The translations under genes were made by a program, and so were the position numbers. The notes beneath the pieces were generated by a model. The model saw nothing but the letters and a program-made list of their open reading frames with translations. It ran no database searches and was not told the origin of the DNA. From assembly GCA_030673085.1 (NCBI GenBank), contig DAOVFE010000070.1, forward strand, positions 1 through 7,634: 7,634 nt of DNA. The letters run 5' to 3'. Below are positions 1-4,530 of the stretch, piece by piece. Origin of the DNA: Anaerolineales bacterium (GTDB taxonomy: Bacteria > Chloroflexota > Anaerolineae > Anaerolineales > E44-bin32). Numbering within the stretch: position 1 is the first letter of the stretch; each line of letters starts with the position of its first letter.

Positions 1-533
1 ATGGTCATAGTATGGGAGGTAACCTTGTTCTCAACTACGCTCTACGCCGTCCGGGAGGATTGACGGGAGTAATCGCTACTGGCCCATGGCTGCAATTAAA
101 GGAAAAACAGAGCAGATTGAAGCTTACATTCGGCCGTTTGATGGCAGCTATCATACCCCGCTTAAAGATGAACAACGGGCTTGATGCACACGATCTTTCG
201 CATGATCCCTCAGTAGTCCAAGCTTATATAGACGATCCTCTCGTCCACTCATTTATCAGCGCCAGGCTGGCCATCGATATCATAGATGCAGCAAAATACG
301 CCCTTGAAAAATGCGCCCAATTCCGCCTGCCGCTCCTTTTGATCCATGGCACCGATGATCCGATAACCGATCCGGCTGGAAGCGAAACTTTCTTCGCCGC
401 CGCTGGCACTGGAGATAAAACCCTGCGTATTTGGCCCGGCTTATATCATGAAGTGCATAACGAACCAGAAAAAGAACGAGTTCTCCATTTGATAACATCC
501 TGGCTGCTTGAACACCGCCGACCATCTTTATAG
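1..533 (+). CDS. Alpha/beta-hydrolase, monoacylglycerol lipase / lysophospholipase-like (5' truncated by window edge)
   Basis: This is the C-terminal part of a serine hydrolase that probably cleaves monoacylglycerols or lysophospholipids. The frame is open to the left edge: codons from base 3 read GHSMGGN, the classic nucleophile elbow, with the catalytic Ser at bases 9-11. The ATG at base 12 therefore lies inside the gene and is not the start. The rest of the triad is visible: an acid in HGTDDPITDP (probably the second Asp, bases 357-359) and a His in GLYHEVHNEP (bases 447-449). The pair HGxxD and GLYHExxNE is typical of the Hydrolase_4 / monoglyceride lipase group. A cap-like helical stretch lies between the elbow and the acid. 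About 177 residues are visible, so roughly the N-terminal third of a usual 270-300 aa enzyme is missing. The stop is TAG at 531-533. Substrate specificity cannot be read from the sequence; an esterase of the same fold is possible. Confidence 0.9.
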   Translation, partial: GHSMGGNLVLNYALRRPGGLTGVIATGPWLQLKEKQSRLKLTFGRLMAAIIPRLKMNNGLDAHDLSHDPSVVQAYIDDPLVHSFISARLAIDIIDAAKYALEKCAQFRLPLLLIHGTDDPITDPAGSETFFAAAGTGDKTLRIWPGLYHEVHNEPEKERVLHLITSWLLEHRRPSL

Positions 534-823
534 TACTTTCCTATGCCCACCGACAAAGATAGTATCTTCTCTAGTTGTCCGCCGAATGGATAGCAACCAG
601 TATAGCAAATGGCCCTGGCTGCCGCCGACGAAATAATACATGGATGAGTCCACTGAAAAAAGCATCCACCAATATGGAAATACCTTTCTCGCATTTGAGC
701 TTCTTTCAGTGTATTACTGGATGCATTTGATAATAATTTCGCCGATTACCACCACAGGAATGATGGCCAAATCTCGTGCCGGCCATTCGGCTTCATGCAA
801 AGAAACGTCCAACTTGCATCATA

Positions 824-849
824 GTCAGCTTTGTAATATGTAAGCTGAC
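824..849. promoter_or_regulatory. Operator-like dyad overlapping the comEA -35 box
   Basis: Two perfect 8-bp inverted half-sites, GTCAGCTT (824-831) and AAGCTGAC (842-849), are separated by 10 bp. The gap holds nearly all of the predicted -35 hexamer, and the right half-site ends 4 bp before the -10 box. Symmetry over a promoter is what a dimeric helix-turn-helix regulator site looks like, and binding here would occlude RNA polymerase. It is not a terminator, since no T-run follows. Regulator unknown; a chance dyad remains possible. Confidence 0.45.
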
Positions 850-859
850 AGCATATAAT
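831..859 (+). promoter_or_regulatory. Predicted sigma-70-type promoter of comEA
   Basis: The -35 box is TTGTAA (831-836, 4 of 6 to consensus), the spacer is 17 bp and the -10 box is a perfect TATAAT (854-859). A second TATAAT overlaps it at 859-864 but lacks a well-spaced -35. Transcription would start near 866, giving a leader of about 20 nt. A purine-rich ribosome binding site AGGGGGAG (876-883) precedes the ATG at 887. Confidence 0.7.
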
Positions 860-886
860 ATAATTGAACGTAATTAGGGGGAGCGC

Positions 887-1453
887 ATGGCTCGGTACGG
901 CGTTGCAATCCTTTCCGGAATCCTCGGCGGCTTGCTGGCCGCGGGTTTGCTTTTGTTAATTATTGCAAAACCACGTGGCTACTCGATTGAACTCGTTCCA
1001 CCTCCGACTCCAGAGCCATTACGCATTCACGTCTGCGGCGCCATTGCCCATCCGGGTGTTTATCAGCTTCCAACAGGCTCAATTGTGGCTGACGCTCTTG
1101 ATGCGGCCGGCGGCCCTGCCTTTGATGCTGCAATCGAAGCAATCAACCTCGCCAATCCCCTCGAGGATGGCCAGCAAGTATATGTTCCCCATTTAAATCT
1201 TGATCCAACCACAGCTTCCGACTCCTTTCCGGCTCCAGCTGCTCAATCAAACCAACCTTCTCGCATCAACATCAATCTTGCTGACGCCCCCGAATTGGAA
1301 AAGCTGCCCGGGATTGGGCCCAGTATCGCTCAAAACATCGTCGATTACCGTGATCTTCATGGTCCATTCACCAGCATCGACGATTTAATTCGGGTATCTG
1401 GCATCGGCTCTGCAAAGCTGATCCAGATCGAAGACTTGATTTCGCTCCACTGA
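887..1453 (+). CDS. comEA: ComEA-like competence protein: TM anchor, SLBB domain, helix-hairpin-helix DNA-binding domain
   Basis: This is a membrane-anchored receptor that binds incoming double-stranded DNA outside the membrane during natural transformation. Residues 6-27 form a hydrophobic anchor followed by KPR, consistent with an N-in, C-out topology. Residues 45-103 look like an SLBB domain (IHVCGAIAHPGVY, then a GSIVADALDAAGG segment, ending VYVP). A Pro/Ala/Ser-rich linker covers about 104-125. Residues 126-188 carry two helix-hairpin-helix motifs, LPGIGPSIAQNIVDYR and VSGIGSAKLIQIEDLI, opened by the typical ININLADAPELEKL. The 188-aa length and domain order match the ComEA family. The start is supported by AGGGGGAG just upstream and by the anchor beginning right after it. 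No comEC channel gene follows within the window, so this gene stands apart from the common comEA-comEC arrangement. A general SLBB/HhH protein not used for competence is the main alternative. Confidence 0.93.
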   Translation: MARYGVAILSGILGGLLAAGLLLLIIAKPRGYSIELVPPPTPEPLRIHVCGAIAHPGVYQLPTGSIVADALDAAGGPAFDAAIEAINLANPLEDGQQVYVPHLNLDPTTASDSFPAPAAQSNQPSRININLADAPELEKLPGIGPSIAQNIVDYRDLHGPFTSIDDLIRVSGIGSAKLIQIEDLISLH

Positions 1454-1557
1454 TCTGCATATTATTCGGCTATACCAATCTTCCATTGTCAGGCCCGCCA
1501 TCTAATTATCGTAATGCCGACTCTTCTGTCCTATTAGGAAGTTGAAAAAGAGAAGCC

Positions 1558-1645
1558 ATTTGCCTACTGGATGTTATATATGTGGTGGAAGCTGAGCTTC
1601 CGCCACATATATAACACACGCTTTTATGGGCAAATATGTTTTTTT
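1558..1645 (+). terminator. Candidate intrinsic terminator of comEA
   Basis: On the plus strand the nested stem (ATTTGCC/GGCAAAT outside, 20-bp core inside) is followed after 3 nt by seven T residues (1639-1645). A U-run after a stable stem is the intrinsic-terminator layout. The left side begins with an A-rich stretch (GTTGAAAAAG), so the same element could also stop minus-strand transcripts. The U-run does not directly abut the strong inner stem, which lowers confidence. Confidence 0.45.
1573..1615. repeat. Long hairpin: 20-bp stem with 3-nt loop
   Basis: Bases 1573-1592 and 1596-1615 are inverted repeats. The only non-match is T1586 opposite G1602, which is a G-U wobble in plus-strand RNA. 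The base is AT-rich (GTTATATATGTGG) and the tip GC-richer (GGAAGC), closed by TGA. The stem is much longer than most intrinsic terminators need, which suggests a mobile palindrome or a structured RNA. Confidence 0.9.
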
Positions 1646-1666
1646 CAACATCCTTTCCCCCGGCTG

Positions 1667-1694
1667 TTGCCATTTCCTGGCCAGCATGTATAAT
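1667..1694 (+). promoter_or_regulatory. Predicted promoter of mutM, giving a leaderless or near-leaderless mRNA
   Basis: TTGCCA (1667-1672, 5 of 6 to consensus), a 16-bp spacer and a perfect TATAAT (1689-1694) are present. The usual start site, about 7 nt past the -10 box, falls at roughly 1700-1703, on or next to the mutM ATG at 1703. No Shine-Dalgarno sequence at normal spacing precedes that ATG, which agrees with leaderless translation. Confidence 0.65.
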
Positions 1695-1702
1695 TTCTTG
1701 GG

Positions 1703-2527
1703 ATGCCAGAATTACCTGAGGTTGAGACCATCGCGCAAAACCTGCAACGGGGCAATGGCAGCCTGCCGATCCCCGGACAGAGTATTAAGGACGTGCTCAT
1801 CAACTGGCCGCGCCACATCGCCACACCAGATGTAGATTCCTTCCGCCGTCGGATTCATGGGCAGGCTATCCAGGATGTCCGCCGTCGAGGAAAATATCTT
1901 GTCTTCCCGCTGTCGGCTGAATGCCTGCTAATTCATCTTGGCATGAGCGGAGATCTGCTTATGGCGCAGTCGGCTGAACCCCCAGGACGCTATGACCGTA
2001 CGGTTTTCCATTTTAAAAGCGGATGGGAACTCCGCTTCAGCGACCCGCGCAAATTCGGCAAAATTATCCTCACAAATCAGCCCAAATCTATCCTGTCCAA
2101 ACTTGGGCCCGAACCCCTCTCCTCGGATTTCACCCCAGAAGTCTTGGCCAAGCGTATGGCCCGACGAAAGCGGGCAATAAAGCCGTTGCTTATGGATCAA
2201 TCGTTTATCGCTGGTCTGGGGAATATCTATACTGATGAAGCTCTACATCGCACCGGTCTGCATCCATTACGCCGATGCAATACTCTAAATCAAGCAGAAA
2301 TTCAATCCCTTTGGCAGAGTATTCGTGATACCCTATGCTTGGGCCTGGATTATCATGGCGCAAGTATCGATTGGATCTACCGCGGCGGCGATTTCCAAAA
2401 CCATCTTCGGGTTTACCGGCGCACGGGTCTGCCATGCCCCATTTGCGGAACGCTGATTAAACGTATAATTGTTAACCAACGAAGCACTCATTTCTGCCCT
2501 ATCTGCCAACCGGAGGTGCCAAAGTGA
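1703..2527 (+). CDS. mutM: Formamidopyrimidine-DNA glycosylase / AP lyase (Fpg, MutM)
   Basis: This base-excision repair enzyme removes 8-oxoguanine and ring-opened purines from DNA and nicks the resulting abasic site. The start is certain: the protein begins MPELPEVETI, and Pro2, exposed after Met removal, is the catalytic nucleophile, with Glu3 as the acid. Further family marks are RRRGKYLVF (Lys64), the HLGMSG motif (78-83), RFSDPRKFG (111-119), the H2TH region with GLGNIYTDEA (171-180, Asn174 contacting DNA) and GGDFQNHLRVY (228-238). A C-terminal zinc finger has Cys245, 248, 265 and 268, with NQRSTHFCPICQ carrying the conserved Arg260. At 274 aa it is full length, and all key residues are present, so it should be active. 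It is preceded by a strong promoter so close to the ATG that the mRNA is probably leaderless. Its last codons contain the ribosome binding site of the next gene, which overlaps it by 4 bp. Confidence 0.97.
   Translation: MPELPEVETIAQNLQRGNGSLPIPGQSIKDVLINWPRHIATPDVDSFRRRIHGQAIQDVRRRGKYLVFPLSAECLLIHLGMSGDLLMAQSAEPPGRYDRTVFHFKSGWELRFSDPRKFGKIILTNQPKSILSKLGPEPLSSDFTPEVLAKRMARRKRAIKPLLMDQSFIAGLGNIYTDEALHRTGLHPLRRCNTLNQAEIQSLWQSIRDTLCLGLDYHGASIDWIYRGGDFQNHLRVYRRTGLPCPICGTLIKRIIVNQRSTHFCPICQPEVPK
2512..2516 (+). promoter_or_regulatory. Ribosome binding site of the gene downstream of mutM
   Basis: GGAGG lies inside the last codons of mutM, 7 nt before the GTG at 2524. This fixes GTG as the start and supports translational coupling across the GTGA overlap. 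Confidence 0.8.
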
Positions 2528-3312
2528 ACCCGGGAAGTCTCCCGCTTGGCGGGATTATTCTCATTGTTGTGGGGTTAGCCTCAGCCCTTATCGCCGCCGC
2601 ACTTATCCTGCGCGAGCGGGAAAAGAAATCCCCAGAAGACGCCGCTGTAAAGCAGCCTGACATATCGATAAGTGAAGAAGACTGGCCTGGCCCTGACGCT
2701 AAAGAAGCCCCTCAACCGCCAATATCCGCGAGCGATAAGCGCCTTGCGGATAACGCCGTAATTTCCTCTCCCCAAAGCGCAGAACCGCGCAAGATTGAAC
2801 CTGAAAAACCAATTTCGCCTGACAAGGTGACCTACTCTATCGCTACTATTTGCCGCGATGAAATCAGCAGTGCAATTGTGATTCGGGTTGGCGATCAGGA
2901 ATACCGATCTACTGAAGAGCTACGCAGCTCACCCGATTGGAATCGCGTTCAATATGCTGCAAACGATCTGGTTGAATGGCTAAGAGGAGGACAAAGCCCG
3001 CATAAAACTGCTGCGCCCATGCACAAACGATCACGCTCGGAAACTCATGAAGCGATTAGCGATCAGGCCATAGAACAGCCAAATAATAAAGCAAGCCAGT
3101 CTCCGCCCCGAATGATAGATGCGATTAATGAGATCCTTAAGCGCAAAGCGGCCGGGGGCGCAAGCAAATACGCCATCCGCCTATATGAAGGCTCTAATGG
3201 TATATTGCGGGTATTCATCGGCGCCGAGAGTTACGACTTCGAACAAGTGCCTGACCCAGAGGTCCGCAAACTTATTCAAGAAAGCGTAGCAGAGTGGGAA
3301 GCAAGAGCTTAG
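2524..3312 (+). CDS. Hypothetical membrane-anchored protein with two similar C-terminal modules, coupled to mutM
   Basis: I do not recognise a named family, and no function is assigned. The 262-aa product starts at GTG with GGAGG 7 nt upstream and overlaps the mutM stop as GTGA. Residues 9-29 are a hydrophobic membrane segment (IILIVVGLASALIAAALIL), followed by basic REREKK, which suggests the bulk is cytoplasmic. Residues about 35-100 are Pro, Ser, Glu and Lys rich and probably disordered. Two small folded-looking modules follow: about 101-154 (YSIATICRDE, then IVIRVGDQEY, ending DLVEWL) and about 197-260 (MIDAINEILKRKAAGG, then LRVFIGAESY, ending SVAEWE). They are joined by a polar linker. 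Both modules share G-x3-Y, then P-D-x13-E-W, which suggests an internal duplication. Coupling to mutM suggests co-expression, not necessarily a repair role. The gene is intact and ends 38 bp from the convergent add gene. Confidence 0.88.
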   Translation: MNPGSLPLGGIILIVVGLASALIAAALILREREKKSPEDAAVKQPDISISEEDWPGPDAKEAPQPPISASDKRLADNAVISSPQSAEPRKIEPEKPISPDKVTYSIATICRDEISSAIVIRVGDQEYRSTEELRSSPDWNRVQYAANDLVEWLRGGQSPHKTAAPMHKRSRSETHEAISDQAIEQPNNKASQSPPRMIDAINEILKRKAAGGASKYAIRLYEGSNGILRVFIGAESYDFEQVPDPEVRKLIQESVAEWEARA

Positions 3313-3350
3313 TCAAACTATAATCTGACACAATTTGAACATTCGCCCGT

Positions 3351-4385
3351 TCAGAAAAGCTCCTCTATAAGCTCACGCTCTAGCTGCTTCTTTTCACTGC
3401 TCTTTATAAATGCCGCCTGAACCGCAGTTAAAATCATGCCCTTAATAGTTTCGATTGAAAAATCGCTATGCGTGAGAAAAAGCGCATATTCGTTGCTCAG
3501 ACTGGTGTTCAGTATACCTGGATCATCCGTATTCAACGTGACCTGTAAGCCGGCAGCCATCATTTGAGTAATAGGATGCTCATCGAGACTCTCTATAACC
3601 CCACTCATCAGGTTGCTAGATAAGCAGACCTCAAAGGGCATGCGTTTTTCTTTCGCCAGGGTAATGGCAAGCGGATCCTCCATCACTCGCACCCCATGGC
3701 CAATCCGGTCCGCCCCAAAATTCTCAATCGCCTTGCGAACAGCATTTCCCCCGACCCATTCTCCGGCATGAATAGTGACGTGCAAACCCGCTTGTTTGAC
3801 AGCGCGAAAGACTCCTTCAAAATCATCGGCGGGAAAATCGATTTCGTTCCCCGCCAAACTAAGACCCGCCAAGCCCCGATCGAAATGATCGACTGCTATA
3901 CGGGCAACCTCTTCGGCTAGATCGATCCCCTCATGACGGTTCACGCCGGCAATCAGTCTGAGTCCAATATCTTGTCGTTCAGCCGCTTCTATCGCTGCTT
4001 CAAGCACCCAATCTACTACCTCAGCCATCGGGAAATGGCCTACACTTGCTAGAGCTGCTGGCGAAAAATTGATTTCAAGATAGCGCACGTTGTCCGCTGC
4101 GGCATCTTCTACCGCTTCAACCGTCAATCGGCGAATGATCTGAGGCGAGCAATAGAACATGCGCAATACCTGAAATTTGGCTAAAAAAGCATCTGCAGTT
4201 CGCGGATCATTAATCTGAAGCTGAACCAAAGATTGTAGTTGATCTTCATCTGACGGAAGATCTAACCCCTCGTTCCGTGCAATTTCAGCTAAGGTCTTTA
4301 ACCGCAATGATCCTTCGAGATGACGATGCAAGTCCACCTTCGGCAAAGCTGCAATATTAAGTGGAATAGCTGGCCGCGTTTGCAC
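3351..4385 (-). CDS. add: Adenosine deaminase (GTG start)
   Basis: This zinc-dependent amidohydrolase should convert adenosine, and probably deoxyadenosine, to inosine and ammonia in purine salvage in the cytoplasm. With the GTG start the protein has 344 aa, normal for the family. Visible motifs are KVDLHRHLEGSL (zinc ligands His20 and His22), HAGEW (zinc ligand His206, catalytic Glu209), RIGHGVR (catalytic His230) and LNTDDPG (metal-binding Asp in 287-288). The substrate-site segment reads GLSLAGNE where the classic enzyme has GxDLAGDE, and CLSSN replaces the common CPTSN. These are mild deviations, so an adenosine-deaminase-like enzyme with a related purine substrate cannot be excluded. The start is chosen from GGAGG 8 nt upstream of the GTG; an in-frame TTG at 4400 would add five residues but would use that GGAGG as coding sequence and has no site of its own. 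The gene lies 145 bp downstream of secA on the same strand and is convergent with the gene ending at 3312. Confidence 0.93.
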   Translation of the reverse strand: MQTRPAIPLNIAALPKVDLHRHLEGSLRLKTLAEIARNEGLDLPSDEDQLQSLVQLQINDPRTADAFLAKFQVLRMFYCSPQIIRRLTVEAVEDAAADNVRYLEINFSPAALASVGHFPMAEVVDWVLEAAIEAAERQDIGLRLIAGVNRHEGIDLAEEVARIAVDHFDRGLAGLSLAGNEIDFPADDFEGVFRAVKQAGLHVTIHAGEWVGGNAVRKAIENFGADRIGHGVRVMEDPLAITLAKEKRMPFEVCLSSNLMSGVIESLDEHPITQMMAAGLQVTLNTDDPGILNTSLSNEYALFLTHSDFSIETIKGMILTAVQAAFIKSSEKKQLERELIEELF

Positions 4386-4530
4386 GAATGTATCCTCCAA
4401 AGGTTAACTAGCTGACGATATTTAGAACAGGCTCTTTTTCATGAGCAGACAATGTCTTTCCGAGGTACTAATCGCCTCGGCGTTTCTCTTTATAATATGC
4501 CAGCCGCAATAAGAAGAGCGCAAGGGGATG
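4386..4530 (-). other. secA-add intergenic region with a short hairpin and a weak promoter-like sequence
   Basis: The 145-bp gap contains the perfect inverted repeat CCGAGG/CCTCGG (4460-4465 and 4475-4480, 9-nt loop). On the minus strand it is followed by AAAGACATTG, not a U-run, so it is not a convincing secA terminator; on the plus strand it is followed by a T-rich stretch. A minus-strand TATTAT (4497 to 4492) could be a -10 box, but the only TTG-containing -35 candidate (TTGCGC, 4523 to 4518) has a 20-bp spacer. Read-through from secA into add is therefore as plausible as a separate add promoter. Confidence 0.4.
4394..4398 (-). promoter_or_regulatory. Ribosome binding site of add that decides the GTG start
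   Basis: On the minus strand GGAGG (4398 to 4394) is followed by an 8-nt spacer and GTG at 4385-4383. This spacing is ideal and favours GTG over the upstream TTG at 4400-4398. Confidence 0.75.

Larger units (their letters stand above)
534..886. other. Intergenic region without a convincing gene; several short dyads and a promoter at its right end
   Basis: No gene is supported in this 353-bp gap. An open frame of 67 codons at 640-843 has no ribosome binding site and an unconvincing composition. Direct reading shows short dyads: AAGATA/TATCTT (556-561/563-568), an imperfect 13-bp pair CACTGAAAAAAGC / GCTTCTTTCAGTG (651-663/699-711, one mismatch), GCATCCA/TGGATGC (662-668/718-724), ATGGCC/GGCCAT (763-768/781-786) and GTCAGCTT/AAGCTGAC (824-831/842-849). 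None is followed by a T-run, so no intrinsic terminator for the hydrolase gene is evident. No tRNA-like or rRNA-like sequence was seen. Confidence 0.6.
1536..1654. repeat. 119-bp nested palindromic element with terminal inverted repeats (MITE-like or large bidirectional terminator)
   Basis: The outer ends are AGGAAGTTGAAAAA (1536-1549) and TTTTTCAACATCCT (1641-1654), inverted repeats matching at 13 of 14 positions. Inside them ATTTGCC (1558-1564) pairs with GGCAAAT (1629-1635). The core is a 20-bp near-perfect stem, 1573-1592 with 1596-1615, around a TGA loop. The three nested levels are separated by unpaired stretches of 5-13 nt. There is no open frame of note inside and no clear target-site duplication at the ends. 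A non-autonomous transposable element or a dispersed palindromic repeat would fit; a single-copy terminator is the alternative. Confidence 0.6.

Noticed and set aside
12..14. ATG at base 12 as the start of the hydrolase
   Set aside because: The codons before it complete the GHSMGG nucleophile elbow, so the gene extends beyond the left edge.
640..843. 67-codon plus-strand open frame in the gap before comEA
   Set aside because: No ribosome binding site, no recognisable motif, and it overlaps the -35 box and dyad of the comEA promoter.
3336..3353. TGAAC/GTTCA dyad as a shared terminator between the convergent genes
   Set aside because: Only 5 bp of stem, no T-run on either side, and it overlaps the add stop codon.
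4460..4480. CCGAGG/CCTCGG hairpin as a secA terminator
   Set aside because: The minus-strand side is followed by AAAGACATTG and not by a U-run. The T-rich side is on the plus strand, where no gene ends.
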